From NCBI GenBank assembly GCA_038380795.1, contig CM076276.1, positions 14,336,001 through 14,400,000 of the forward strand: a stretch of DNA of 64,000 nucleotides, in the 5' to 3' direction. The translations under genes and the position numbers were made by a program. Within the stretch, counting starts at the first letter, position 1, and each line of letters opens with the position of its first letter. Source of the DNA: Pyrocephalus nanus (taxonomy: Eukaryota > Chordata > Aves > Passeriformes > Tyrannidae). Shown piece after piece: positions 37,966 to 49,257 of this stretch. The notes under the pieces are model-generated. The model was not told where the DNA came from, searched no databases, and worked only from the letters and a program-made list of their open reading frames with translations.

Positions 37966-38447
37966 AGAACGAGCAGGTGCTGCCCACCCCTGATGCCTGT
38001 CCCACACTGAGAGCCCTGTACAAGTGCTTTTAATGCCTCTCACATCAAACTTCTTATCTTAATACACCCACAGGGACTTACCTGTGTGTTCCAGCAGCAT
38101 CTCCCACCTCCCAACCCCCTGCCAGGGGCTGGGCTGTGCTCAGTGACCCCCCCCAGACCTGAACCACTTGGGAGAAGTGGCAATCCCAGAAGAGCTGTAA
38201 TCCCTTTGCCTGACCTAAACCCTTAAATTGCCAGAGTTAGGGCTCTCAGCTTTCTCAGGCAGAGATAATCCAAAAACACCACCCCCCTCATCCTTCAGGT
38301 GCAGCTCCAAACCCTCAGTAAGTGGATTTTTTTGCTGGCCAAAAAAAGTTCCTGCTTGGACCAGCCTGGGATTTCTCTCCAGCTGGAGAGAGGAAGGAAG
38401 GAAAAAAAAAAAAAAAGGAGGGGGAGAGTTTCTTTTGCTGTACTCAC

Positions 38448-38607
38448 ATTGCAAAATTCCTGTCTAGGAAACACCTGTTCCTCAGCAGCCCTGCCCAGAG
38501 CTGGACACCCACAATCCCAAAGATGAAGAAGACAAAGAAGCACAAGAGGAGGACGTTGCCTAACATAGGCAGAGTATCCAACAGCAGGGTGACCAGGATT
38601 CTCATAC
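38448..38607 (-). CDS. CACNA1H: CACNA1H exon: domain I S4-S5 linker and S5
   Basis: 160 bp exon. Two bases (GT) complete the Ser of RVPS, then come 52 codons from [20 protein letters not shown] through [18 protein letters not shown] to [11 protein letters not shown], ending with two bases of a Met codon. It encodes the S4-S5 coupling helix, S5, and the beginning of the extracellular turret. The sequence is almost invariant among vertebrate Cav3 channels as I recall the family. The acceptor is a long pyrimidine tract ending CTACCCACAG; the donor is GTGAGT. The turret start (DRNFAM) is more divergent than the membrane segments, as is usual for this family. Confidence 0.95.
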
Positions 38608-41600
38608 CTGTGGGTAGAAGGAAAAAAACGGATTAGGAGAGTCCTTAATGGGGAAAAAAAACACCTTTCCCAGCTCGGTTGTGCATCCTGAGGAGAAAAA
38701 AATGGGATGTTGGTGTTTTTTCCCTAAACCTCAAGGCTGAAAAGGGAAGGTAAAGAGGGCAAAAGGCACAGCAGGAAATGGGAACAAACAGCACACCTCC
38801 AAAGGGTGGGGTTTTCAGATGTTTCATTAGCACTCAACTACAAACAGACAGGGGCAAAGCTGCCAGACAGCTTTTCCTGGGGAAACACCCCCAGGAACCA
38901 TCAGCCTCTGGAGAAACTGTCAAAATATGTATTTATAAATATATCAAACATCTCTCATGAGTCACACAAGTTGTTCCCTAAGCAACACAGAGCCTGGTGT
39001 GGGAGGATCCCAGGGCCTCTGGTGTGGACAAGTCCTCTCCTGTGGAGTTCCTCCTCTTCCTCCTCTCCTTGCTGGCCACAGGACTGGAAAACTGGGAAAA
39101 TTTTGACTTTTTTGAGGGTGGAAAGCAGGATGTAAATGTTTCTTCCCCCAGGGAAAGCTCTGCTCCCTTTCCCTCCTCCTGTGCAGGCTGTGGGGGACCT
39201 TCCCACCAGTCCCACACCTCTCCATGAACCTTTGGCCTCCCCCAGCACCTCTGCTGCCAGGGAAATGCTGATTTCCAGGTGAGACAGTTCACCTTGAATA
39301 TTCCAACTCGAGGAATGAGTCAACCCTGCAGAGCCCCAGCAAACCCTGGCATTTTCCTGGCTGGGCAAGGAGGCAGGGATGGGGTTGGCTCCTGGGGGTC
39401 TGCCCTGCCTCACTCATCGGGGCACCTTCAAACTCATGGATAAGGCAGGAATAAAAAGGGAATAACAACTCACAGCTCAGCAGTCCCACGGAGGTTAAAG
39501 GAGCCTCTGAGACTACAGCCATTAATGAAAAGAGCAAGAAACAAAGGAAATGCTAAAGAAAAAAAAAAGCTGAGCTGAGCCTCGGGATCCCGGCGCTCCA
39601 CAGGGAGCAGGGCTCGAGTTCACGGCCCAGGAAATCAGTGTGGCTGCTGCTGGGAGATTTTATCCCCCTAAAATTCCCTCTGCAAACACCTTTTCCTGCC
39701 TGCCTTCATGGGGCCTTTTCTCCCCTCCCTATTCCCCTGGCCAGGATGCTGCTCTCCATCAGCCATCCCATGGGAACGGAGAGTGGCTTTGACACTCAGA
39801 TCCCTGCCAGATTCCACCTCGGCTTCTCCCAGGCCGTGCCCCACGCCTCTCCTGCAGATTCCACGGCTCTGGGTGGTGGGATGGAGGGGAGGAGAGATGA
39901 ACCCCTCCATCCCAGCCCTTCCCAGGGCAGGGCTGGCAGGAGCTGGGATCCCATCCCGCGCCGCTTCATCCCGCTCCTCGCCAGCGGAAATCCAAGGCAG
40001 CCAAGCGGGGCCGGAGCTGCCACCACCCTGTCAGCACAGCCTGGCCCAGCCTGGCCAAGAAGTCTGTGCTGATAAATAATTAGGTGTGAGTAATGATTCT
40101 TGCCCCCAGGGCAGGAGCCTCCCAAGGTGCCCGTGCCCAGCTGTGCCTTGGCTCTGGCACAGCTTCCCGCGGCTGGCGCCGGCAGGGGATGCCTCTCCAG
40201 AGGAGCCGTGGTCCTGGCGCCCAGCCCTGTGCCAGCCACCCTCCAAACCCCATCCCCCTGCTGCCCTGGTGCCAGTGCCACCCTGCAGGGGAGGAACATG
40301 GCAGGTTCCATCCCCTGGAACCGCAGGGAACAGCGCCAGCCTCAGCTCCGAGCACAGGGAAACCCAGAGCTGGAGGCAAAGGGAGGGGAGGAATTGAATT
40401 CCTGGTGTTGATTCCCAACTTTTGTTGTCATTGAAGTCCCCCACAGCACAGCCCTGCAGGCTTTCCTTGCAAATCTATCTTTGGAAAAGCAGCAAAGACT
40501 CACTGAATTCCCGCTGGAAAGACAATGCTGGGCTTTTCTTTCTCCCCCCTCCCCCCCAACTCTCATTAATATCCTCGCTCTTTTTTTTTATCCAAAAATG
40601 ATTAAAATTCATCTCCCTGTGCCAGACAACTCTTTTTTTTTTCTGCTCAGCTACTTTTGGTATTTTGGGTTGTTTCGTGGCACCATTCTCAGGATTGAAT
40701 CCATCTGTTCCTCATCTGCTCAGGGGGCTCTCAGGGAATGTCAAGTGGGAATGCCATGGGAAAAGAGCACGGGCATCACTTAGGCTGAAACAAGGCTCAG
40801 GATTCCTTCTTATTCCCATTCCGTGTGATGCCTGGTTGAAACCACATAGTAGAAAAATAAAAATAAAGCACTGAAGTGGATTTGAAAAAAACCCCTCAGT
40901 GACCACTGCTAAAAAAGAAATAAAAAAATCCCAAACTACAGCCCCTGCCAAAGATATAAATTGCAGGAATTCTATTTTTCCAGTCATTTCCAAGGAATAA
41001 TTTCTAATAGAGACGATGTTTTTATTGGCTGGGGTTCTTCTTTCTTTTCTTACCAAACAGAATCGAAACGAAATAATCTGGTGGGTGACTTTATTGTGCC
41101 TGGAAGCACAAGAGCTAAGAGTGCTTGGCTGCATCCCAGGAAAGCGCCCAGGAATCTCAGGGATAAATCTCCAGGGGAGTTCTCGAGAGTCCCTGCTTCC
41201 CTGGGTGGTGGTGACTGACCACCAGCCTCGTCTCTCCTGATTCAGCTGGAATTTGTTGTGCTCTGTGTCTGTCCCTGAGCCCAAACTGCTGTTCCCGGTG
41301 CTGGGAATGCCGTGGATGGTGCTGAGCAGGAGCTGCTGCCTGGGAGGTGCTGAATATCCAAGGTAATTCCTTGACTAAGCTGGAGCATCCTCGTGGAGGA
41401 AAGACTAAAAGGGTAACATTTTTAGTACCAGAAACAGCAAAAATGCAATAAAAAAGAGGGATGGCACTGCCCATTCCATGCAGACCTGGGATTGTATCAG
41501 TCTGGAACAGTAAAATTCCCAGTGTTCAGAGTGGATGGAGTTGGTGGCTCTTAAACAAGTGAGGGCTGTGATGATCTGCCCTCCAGGAACAGAGATATTT

Positions 41601-43205
41601 CCAAGAACACTAATCCTGCCCTGGCACTGGTTCAGGACACTGGTGGTGCTGTGAGCCCAGCCCAGCTGCTCATCAAACCAGGCAGCTCCTCCCCAAACCT
41701 GGGCTGAGGGAATATTAGTAAAAAAATGGAATATTTTCTATCGCCTGTCCTTTGAAAAAAATACAGAAATCCTGTGGGAAGTGCAGCAGAAACAGCCTGA
41801 AAGGCTCATTTCAAAGCTTCACAGTCAGAGTCATAAGGAAGAAAAATCACAAGCTGGCCACAGATCTGAATTTCACCTGAACCTGGAGGCATTTGGATGA
41901 ACAGGCATGCAAATCCTCCCATTCCCACGCTGAATCCCAGCTTGACACTCCCACTGCTCCATGGGAGAGCTAGGAAGGGTTTCATGGATTTGGAGAACTT
42001 TAGAGGGTGCCTGATCCTGGCCCCAGCTTGGAGCCCCCAAGCCGAGCTGCTCCAGCCCAGCCCAGCCACCAAATCCCACCAGGAAACCTTGTGCTGAGCT
42101 TTGGGGCAGCTCTGACACCCCGGGGACAAAACCTCCCCAGGAAAACAAAAGCTCCAGAGGGGGTTTCCTGGTCCCTTTCGGACTCTTTTTGTCTTGTTTT
42201 GAAGTGATGATGTCACGGCCGAAGTCACGGATTTGAGCTGATCCACCCCCCCCAAAAAAAAAAAAAAAAATTCCTGTAGAATTGGGAGTTCAGAGAGAAA
42301 CTTCAAAGACTCCTGTGAGTAAACATCCATCTGTTCCCTCACATGTTCCTCTGAGGGACTGGAACCGAAACCCTTCTGGGGGAGGTTGTTTTGCTGTCCC
42401 TGGAAGTGCCGACACGACGGGCAATTAATCCAGGCAGGATGTGGGGCTGTGCCATTCAGAACTGCTTCCAAAAAGAACAGGAAATGCAGGAAATGTCTTT
42501 TTTTTTTTTTTTTTTTTTTTTTTTTGCAAGGGACCTCTATGATTTCCATACAATCCTGCTGCATTTTGATTGGAGTGGGATTTGGCTGCCAGCTGATGGA
42601 AGCTCCATGAAACGAGCACCTCGCAAAGGGTTGCTCAGCAGTGGCCGGTTCCGGCAGGAAATTATTTCAACTTGTTGGGTCGTCTTTCAAATTGGATTTA
42701 GAAGACAAGCAGCTGAAGCCACTTGAAAATGGATTTAGGGGCCACTTGAACTTCCTATCGTGGATGAACCCAATTTTGTTCTACATGACAGCAAATTTTA
42801 GCAGCGAACGGAGGCTCCTGCGCTGCTAATCCTGAACACAGAGCCATGGAAAGACCTTAAATCGCTGAGCAGGGAAAAAAAAACCCACCAGGGCAAGAAG
42901 ATCCTCCTTAGAACTGACCTCTCCCCTTTCTTTATAGGAAATTTATTTAGTTTACACAAGGAGCAGGGAGTTATTTGCCTCAGAGAAGTCATATGAAAAT
43001 GCTGGAGGACAGCCACAAAAATCTGGGCCCCGGGCATAAAATCTTATTCCCTTTGCCCTTTGCTAACGATAAAAATTGACCTCTAAAAATTAAAATCAAT
43101 GAATTTGGTCTCAGCAGCAGGAGAGCAGGGTACTAATGCCAGGCTCAGCCCAGGCAGAGCCAGCTGGGGTGGCCTGGCAGCGGTGCCAGGGGAGGTGTCA
43201 CTCAC
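38608..43205 (-). other. CACNA1H: CACNA1H intron (S4-S5)
   Basis: 4.6 kb intron with no CR1 copy I can recognise. It contains an A-run at 42254-42270 and a 28-base poly-T at 42498-42525. No coding sequence supported. Confidence 0.85.
42498..42525. repeat. Poly-T tract, 28 bases
   Basis: Twenty-eight consecutive T on the plus strand (poly-A on the gene strand). A second A-run of 17 bases lies 230 bp to the left, at 42254-42270. Confidence 0.93.
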
Positions 43206-43303
43206 TTGGCACCCTGTTGATGGCTCGCAGGGGCCGCAGGACGCGGACGGTGCGGATGGCGGACAGGCTGACGTTGTGTCCATCCAGGGAATACTCCATC
43301 ATG
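43206..43303 (-). CDS. CACNA1H: CACNA1H exon: domain I S3-S4 loop and S4 voltage sensor
   Basis: 98 bp exon encoding [20 protein letters not shown] then [12 protein letters not shown]. The C at 43303 completes the Gly of MAG, and the last A begins the Ser codon completed by the next exon. It carries the extracellular S3-S4 loop with Asp-Gly-His (His codon 43276-43278) and an NVS glycosylation sequon, followed by the arginine-rich S4 segment of domain I. In human Cav3.2 the equivalent His191 confers high-affinity Zn/Cu/Ni inhibition and is Gln in Cav3.1, so this residue is the best paralogue marker in the window. The acceptor is ..CTCTCTCCCCACAG and the donor GTGAGT. Confidence 0.95.
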
Positions 43304-46300
43304 CTGTGGGGAGAGAGCAGAGCAGTCAGGATCATCAGGGCCTGCTGGGAATGGGGCTGCCTGGAGCTCTTGCTGCCTGAGAGCCCAGCTCCAAGTACCT
43401 CCCAGGCAATCCCGTGTTCCTGATCCATCCCCCCTACCAGCACCCCAGAGTATTTACACACCAGCTTATCCCCCCCACCACGACAAGACCTGAACATCCA
43501 AGCTGACAAACAATGCTGGAGTAGTTTGATTTCCATTTGATTATTAAAGGAACATTTTCTTTTTCATGCTTCATCTCCATCTCCCATAAACATTTCTCTT
43601 CCAGGCTGGGAAGGACGTTAAATGAAGTCGGTTTTCTTGCTCTTTTATAGCAATGAGTGGCAAATGGGTGTAGTGTTGCTTTTTAATGGGGTTATGGCTA
43701 GTTAGCATGGCTGTAATTACAATTTATGAGTCTGACTACGGGGAAACACTTGTAAATATGTCACAAATCTCTCACCACGCCTGTTCAAATAACAGAACAG
43801 CATCAAAAGCAACCCTGTGAGTGAGCTGTTGGATCCCGTGGAGAAAGAGCTTTTGTTTTGGTTTTTTTAAATAAACAAACAGACAGGGAAGGACAGAGGC
43901 AAATAGGAGCTGAGCTGCTGCAACCAGGCCCTTCAGAAGCTGCAGATTTTCCACAGAAGCCTCCTGCAGCCAGGACAGACCGAAATCCTTGCGTGCCCTC
44001 AGAAAGCAACAGCTGAGTGGATTTTGGGCACCAGCAGAGGAGGTTTGGTGTCGGGCCAGCTCATCACTGCCCATGTGCCCATGCTCTGCGCTGCTGGAGC
44101 CTTGCACTCTGTACTTGAAACCTTGATTAATTAGGAGTACACTGATTAATTAGGAGTATCTTGTCTGATGTTTTCTTCTCTGCTGGCTTTGTCCTGGAGG
44201 TGTTTGGTGTCACACTGAGGTGACTTCGCCCCATTCTCCCCACCTTGCTCTGCAGAGACTCCGGTGATTTTGAGCTGTTTTCAGGGATAACCTTCCAGAG
44301 ATATTTTTTTCTTTTTTTTCCTGGAGTCTTTATAAATCCAACCCACCTTGTGTGGAGGAACTGAGCCAAATCTGATGGGCAGGACCCGCTGAGGACACGG
44401 GCTGAGGGCTGGGCTTGGCAATCTTGGAGGCCCCTTCCAACCTCAATCATTCTGTTATTCTAAAAGCTTCCAAACTCAGTACGGCACAAAACCAGGCTTT
44501 AAATCTGCCCTGTGTTTGTGAAGCTGGAGCAGAGCACTGGGAATCAGCCCAGTGCCCCACGAAGGACCACACAGTGGGAAAACCATCGGAAATGCCCGTC
44601 CACACCTGCACGGAGGGGTCTGGGGCCAGAACCTGGGGCTTGCTCACAACAGACCTTGCAGGGATAAGACAAAGTGTGGTTTAAAACCCCCAAAATGAGC
44701 AGGGTCTGGATCTGTTCACTGGCCTGGCCCCAGTGCAGCAAACTCCCAATTTATCAGGTGCAACTGATACAGCCTGTGAGCTACTACAGCGTGGGAAAGG
44801 AGCAGGATCCAAAATTAGCATGTCAAAGGGTCAGCTCCTGCAGCCTCACTTTAACTTGGCCCTTGGAGCTTCAGGGGAGCTGCTAAAAGATGAATAATCC
44901 AGGATTTGCCCCAGGAAACAGACTTTCTGACTCTCTGGATTTCCATGGTATTCCATTTAGACTCAGGGGGATCTATACTGCCCACCAAAGCCAGCCTGAA
45001 ACACTTGATGGATTCCATGCTGGACTTTCTACAAGCAGAGAAATTATCTGAAACCTTCATGAAAAGGTCAAAGGCTTCCTTGTCGAGCCCAAGCTCGGTG
45101 TCCTGGTCTCAGACCACACCTGTAAACCAAGAATACCTTGGAAAAACCCACCAGAAACCTGCTGGAGCTGGGAAATTCAGACAGACTGGCACTTGGCAGG
45201 TGATTCCCTACAGCCTCTGGGCACTGAAAAACAGGAGGCACAGGCTGTCTTCTGCCATCAGCAGCTCCCAACCCTTCAGCTGTCGAGTTCAAAGATGTCC
45301 AAAGCACATCCTGGGAGCCTGCAACGTCTCCAGGGACTGGATGCACAAGAAACCTCTCTGGTTTCAGCTCCCTGTGAACAACATTCCTGGTGCTGAGGAA
45401 ACGCTTTCAACTTGGCTGCTGGACAGACGGAGCCGCTTCGAGCTCCCCTCGGTTTGAAACGTTCCAGGGTTCGTTTCTCAGGCGAGGAAAACATGAAAGG
45501 GCTTTCGGAGCTGGAACAAACTTCAGACACAAGCTGTTGCTAGAGGCAGGAGATGTGTTTATTTTGTAGTTTCCCTGCTTACCCTCCGCTCTCTTTGGTG
45601 TGTCGCTGGTGAGGCAAATCAGCTCCTTTGAGGAGATGGAACGGGACAAACAAAGCAGGGCAGCTCTGCCTCTCGTTTCCCTTCTTGTCAGAAAAAGCCT
45701 CGTCAGAACTCCAGCACATCCATCTGCTCTTGTTGTTCCAGCAGCGTGTTCCCTGATAAAACCACCTCCAGTTTTAGGGGCAGACACTGGCTCGAAGGGT
45801 GTTGGTGGGAGAGGTGAACCCCAGGCATTGCACAGCTCCACCAGTGTTGCCAGCCAGCTCAGCTCCCAGTCCAGCCTCTCCTCTGACAGATGGGAAATAA
45901 TATCCAAAAACACAAGATAACCAAAGTCATCTGGAGATGACCCAGGATTGGCCAGAGAAGTGGTTTTTCCTCTGAGTAATGCCAGACCAGCAGCAGGGCT
46001 TCCCTGTGGGGTCTCCCAGTGCTTCTACTGCTTTCATCCTTCTGGAGCTCATTCCAGCTGTGGAGGGTGGGGAGAAGCCCTGGAAAACCCCCTAAGTGGT
46101 TCACTTTCCCCCTCATCCTGGGTGCTATGAGAGCAAAGCTCTCTCTCTGGTGCCAACCCTGCCTCTGTGTTGTCCTCCTGGTGTTGGGATGATCTGTGTG
46201 ATGATCTGCTCACCCCTCAGGTGCAGTCCACATGTTGGTCACGGGTGGCAGAGTTTTGTCCCTGAATTCTCCCATCTCCCACATCCTCGCTCTGCCCTCC

Positions 46301-47276
46301 CCACTTAAACAGCAGCTTAAACACCGCAGCAGCTTTGGCAGGAAAAAATAATTAACTGGTTCTTCTGCTGTCCCTGATGTTCCTTCCTGGGCTGGAACCA
46401 CACAGGGGTTCAAAGGAAGCTCGGCTCAGGAGAGTTCATGTTTTATTCAAACAGCTCAGACCGTTCCTAATTGTATTCCAGACAAATAACACGGAGCAAA
46501 ACAAAACTCCATTAGTGCACTGGAAGATGGTACATCACTAATGGAAGGGGAAAAATGCCCCAACATATTACAAGAATGTTCTAATTAACCCCAGGCTGGT
46601 CATTATAAACCCAGGAATTCAGAACTAAGGCAGTAATTAAAGGATTATGTCCCTTCTCAGGGGCTGCTAAGCAGGTAACAGAGCCCAGGGTTTCTAAACC
46701 CATTTATTTACTGGGAAAAAAAGTTTTAGGCTTGCCAAGCTTTTAGTCCACTCAGTTATTCCCCGTGGGTGTGAGGGAACTGGTGTCAAAAGCAACAGGA
46801 TCTGCCTTGTATCTGTTTGTTAACACATCCTGCACAAACAAGCAGCTGTGGGAGATGCCATTCGACTGTAAATCAAGAGGAGTTTACAGGAGGCATTTGC
46901 CTGCACTTGTAATTTGGGTTAAATTCTGTCCTTCTTGGGTTAAATTCAGCTCCTTCCACTGGGATTTCAACTTCCTGAAGCAGGTTTTTGGGTTCAGTTC
47001 TCGTTTGGCCAACTTCTGCCAGAGGTGACAGAGGTGACAGAGGTGAAAGGTGCTACAAGAACCCAACAGCTTTGCCTGATCCTCATAACCCACCCCAAAA
47101 ACGGGCGTGGTTACAAGGTAGGGTACGAAAAATAAGAGTGATGAGACTTTGCCTTGGCTTGAGCCTTCACAAAACACGGTGGAAACCAGCCAGGCCAACC
47201 TGCAGTTTTGGTTTTTTGGGGTTTTCCTGCTTTCATCACAAAGGGCAAAGCACTGAGGTGTTTTTTTTTTACTGAC
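43304..47276 (-). other. CACNA1H: CACNA1H intron (S3)
   Basis: 4.0 kb intron. It holds one short CR1 terminus (44408-44461), a 19 bp tandem duplication at 44124-44161 (tgattaattaggagta twice), and AT-rich repeat-free blocks around 43610-43770 and 46440-46680. No other gene seen. Confidence 0.85.
44408..44461 (+). mobile_element. CR1 LINE terminal fragment
   Basis: gggcttggcaatcttggagg, ccccttccaacctcaatcat and tctgttattc match the last part of a CR1 3' end, of the same subtype as 37903-37965. Confidence 0.65.
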
Positions 47277-47410
47277 CCTGCCATCACGATGAAGAAGTCC
47301 AGGCGGTTCCACGTGTCTCCAAGGTAACACTTCTGCCCGAAGATCCCCAGGGCCACCATCTTGATGACCATCTCCACCGCAAAGAAAGCGAAAATGAAGT
47401 CGTCAAAAGC
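47277..47410 (-). CDS. CACNA1H: CACNA1H exon: domain I S2-S3
   Basis: 134 bp exon encoding 44 codons plus two bases, [18 protein letters not shown] through [14 protein letters not shown] and a split Gly. It holds domain I S2 and S3, with the acidic and aromatic residues (AFDDF, FAVEM, WNRLDF) that form the voltage-sensor charge-transfer environment in Cav channels. It starts in phase 0 after a strong pyrimidine-rich acceptor (..TTTCTTTTTCGTCTCCAG). The donor is GTCAGT, less usual at +3 than the GTAAGT or GTGAGT used elsewhere in this gene, and ten A residues follow it immediately. The split GG|C codon is completed by the next exon, which confirms the boundary. Confidence 0.94.
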
Positions 47411-47711
47411 CTGGAGACGAAAAAGAAACAGGACAAAGAGGGTTACAGTCAGTTCTGCTGTGACTCAGGGACAGCAGAGACCCCGCTGCTCCCACCATGG
47501 GGACCCTGGGACAGGCTGCCAGGTGAAGCACTGCCACCAAAGTGCCACCTCCCAGCTCCAAAATAAAACCTGCTGTGCCTGGTGGGTGGTGGCAACCCCT
47601 GGGTGTAGCTCCCGGGTCAGCGCAGTGCCTGGGAAGTGTCAGCAGCTCCTATTTATCTCCTGATAAATGTACATGGATATCACAGCCCCTCTGCTCTGGA
47701 GCCAGGCTGGG

Positions 47712-47814
47712 AGAGCTGGGGGGGTTCACTTGGAGAAGAGAAGGCTCCAGAGAGACCTGAGAGCCCCTTCCAGGGCCTAAAGGGGCTCCAGGAGAGCTGG
47801 AGAGGGACTGTTGG
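47712..47814 (+). mobile_element. CR1 LINE fragment (upstream part of 3' region)
   Basis: ggagaagagaaggctccaga, gagccccttccagggcctaa, aggggctccaggagagctgg and agagggactgttgg are the CR1 segment that normally lies some 200 bp before the 3' end. It may be the 5' part of the copy at 48031-48154, with about 215 bp of unrelated or decayed sequence between them. Confidence 0.82.
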
Positions 47815-48030
47815 CTTTATCAACCAACCTTTCCCTTAACAAACTCCCCAGAAGTTTTGCTCCATATTTCAGTTCATTTAATAACTGGCATCCAAACACC
47901 TCCATAAGGAAGTTCAGGCTTTTCCAATCCATGTTCAGGCTTCCACTCCCTCCTGCAAGCTGGGACAGGGGGAGGGATAATGGTGGTTTTACTCACAGCC
48001 CGTTTCTGCCTGAAAACCTGTCAGGAGTTT

Positions 48031-48154
48031 CCATGGCCAGGCTGGACAGGGCTTGGAGCAACCAGGGATGGTGGAAAGAGTCCCTGCCCATGGCAGGGTG
48101 GTGGAAGGGGATCTTTAAAGTCCCTTCCAACCCAACCCATTCTGGGATTCTCTG
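48031..48154 (+). mobile_element. CR1 LINE 3' fragment
   Basis: Sense CR1 end: ggccaggctggacagggctt, ggagcaaccagggatggtgg, ccttccaacccaacccattc and gggattctc. Confidence 0.87.
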
Positions 48155-48699
48155 AGGGGTCTCACTGGCTGGAACACTCAGAGGGAAGCAAAGCAGCCGA
48201 TCCATGTGGGACTCAAAGGAACGGAGCTCGTTCCACCGGCACACGGCAATCCCTGCCCGGGCTGATGTCACGCTTTGGGAACACGGGGGGTTGGTTCCCA
48301 GCCTGAGGAATGAGTTGCTGCAGGGAGCCCAGCTCCAAGGAGCAGCCCACACAGCAGATGCCGCCGGGATGTGCTTCCAAACCCAATCGTGCGGGCGTGT
48401 GGCAGCGAGGACACTGCTGGGAGAGGGAGGGGACACGGGCGCCGTGCCGGGGATGGCTGATGGGGCTGGGATGCATCTCCCAAAGGTCACTTATCCCGGG
48501 ACCTGGCACTGCTGTACTTCAGCTGGGGGGCTCTGCTGTGCAGCAGAGCAGGCACAGGCTCATCCCGGGCTTTGTCGTTCCTGGAGGAGCGGATGAAGCG
48601 GCAAAGTTGCCGGTGCCACCAGGCACAGGACAGACTGCACAAATCCAAGGGGTGGAACTGATGGACTGCAAGGGGGGGGATTCCCCATGGAACTGGCCA

Positions 48700-48850
48700 C
48701 AGAATTCCAGAATGGGTTGGGTTTGAAGGCAATTTAAAGCTCATCTCGTTCCACCCCATGCCATGGGCAGGGACACCTTCCACTAGCCCAGGTTGTTCCA
48801 AGCTCTGTCCAACCTGGCCTTGGACACTTCCAGGGATGGGGCAGCCATGA
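48700..48850 (-). mobile_element. CR1 LINE 3' fragment
   Basis: Antisense CR1: agaatgggttgggtttgaag, atgccatgggcagggacacc, ttggacacttccagggatgg, ending ggcagccatgaa. With the sense copy at 48031-48154 it forms a head-on inverted pair about 550 bp apart. Confidence 0.87.
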
Positions 48851-49145
48851 ATTTTGTAATTAAATAGTGTTTAACAACCCCAGTGGGAGCTGGCTGCCCA
48901 CTTTGGAGCCCCCCTTCCCTTATTAAGTGTGCAGTGAGAGGATCTTGCTGGATCAAGTCCCAGTCAGCCTCTGGGTCTCACCCAAGGCCAGGGCAGCAGC
49001 TTTCCTGGGAGACTTGGCATGAGGAAGTCTGGCTTATTGGAAAAACCATCCAGTAGCTGCATCTTGGGGAAAAAGGGACAAGATAGGGCTCTACCCTGCT
49101 CCACTGCCCCCCTCCCAGGCACACAGGGCAGGGTGGGCTCCTCAC

Positions 49146-49257
49146 CTCCAGGATGGTGCAGCGCTCCGACTGGCACTCCACGTCCTCGCAGGGCTGGAAC
49201 ATGCCCAGGGTGACGCAGTTCAGCAGGATCACCAGCATGCTGACGTGCTCAAACCAC
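49146..49257 (-). CDS. CACNA1H: CACNA1H exon: domain I S1 and S1-S2 loop
   Basis: 112 bp exon encoding 37 complete codons, beginning [17 protein letters not shown] and ending SERCTILE. It opens with one base (G) that completes a split codon, expected to be the Pro of the conserved CNP-WFEH sequence from the preceding exon. The peptide contains the S1 membrane helix of domain I and a cysteine-bearing extracellular loop (CEDVEC..ERC). The acceptor on the minus strand is ..CTGCTCCCAG; the donor is GTGAGG directly after the Glu codon, leaving phase 0. It is followed by a 1.7 kb intron. It is the most 5' exon visible; the exon carrying the N-terminus and start codon was not found between here and position 64000. 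Confidence 0.93.

Larger units (their letters stand above)
31728..38447 (-). other. CACNA1H: CACNA1H intron (turret)
   Basis: 6.7 kb intron. It contains CR1 fragments at 31889-32290 and 37903-37965, a tetranucleotide array at 36248-36328, a GGGT array at 37741-37789 and a poly-A run at 38402-38416 close to the donor of the S5 exon. The remainder shows no recognisable gene. Confidence 0.86.
47411..49145 (-). other. CACNA1H: CACNA1H intron (S1-S2)
   Basis: 1.7 kb intron, largely occupied by CR1-derived sequence: 47712-47814 and 48031-48154 (sense) and 48700-48850 (antisense). No coding sequence. Confidence 0.87.
11035..49257 (-). other. CACNA1H: CACNA1H locus, partial (eight internal exons)
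   Basis: Span of the visible exons of a T-type calcium channel alpha-1 subunit gene on the minus strand. The exons join in phase to 702 codons corresponding roughly to residues 100-800 of a protein that is about 2,350 residues in human. What separates CACNA1H from CACNA1G and CACNA1I: the S3-S4 loop reads [10 protein letters not shown] with the Cav3.2-type histidine, the I-II linker contains NYPTILPS and a DPYxK..VGEHG segment, and LSGLS...LTCEL..CP.C follows. All internal boundaries are GT..AG. The encoded product is a plasma-membrane channel conducting low-threshold calcium current. The 5' end (exons 1-2) and everything after domain II S1 lie outside the window. The paralogue assignment is my inference from motif recall; the family assignment is secure. 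Confidence 0.93.

Noticed and set aside
11035..49257. Assignment to CACNA1G (Cav3.1) or CACNA1I (Cav3.3)
   Set aside because: Both also have a similar domain I, and Cav3.1 also has a histidine run. However, the Asp-Gly-His loop, the NYPTILPS and VGEHG segments and the LTCEL/CPFC block fit Cav3.2 better. A phylogeny would settle it.
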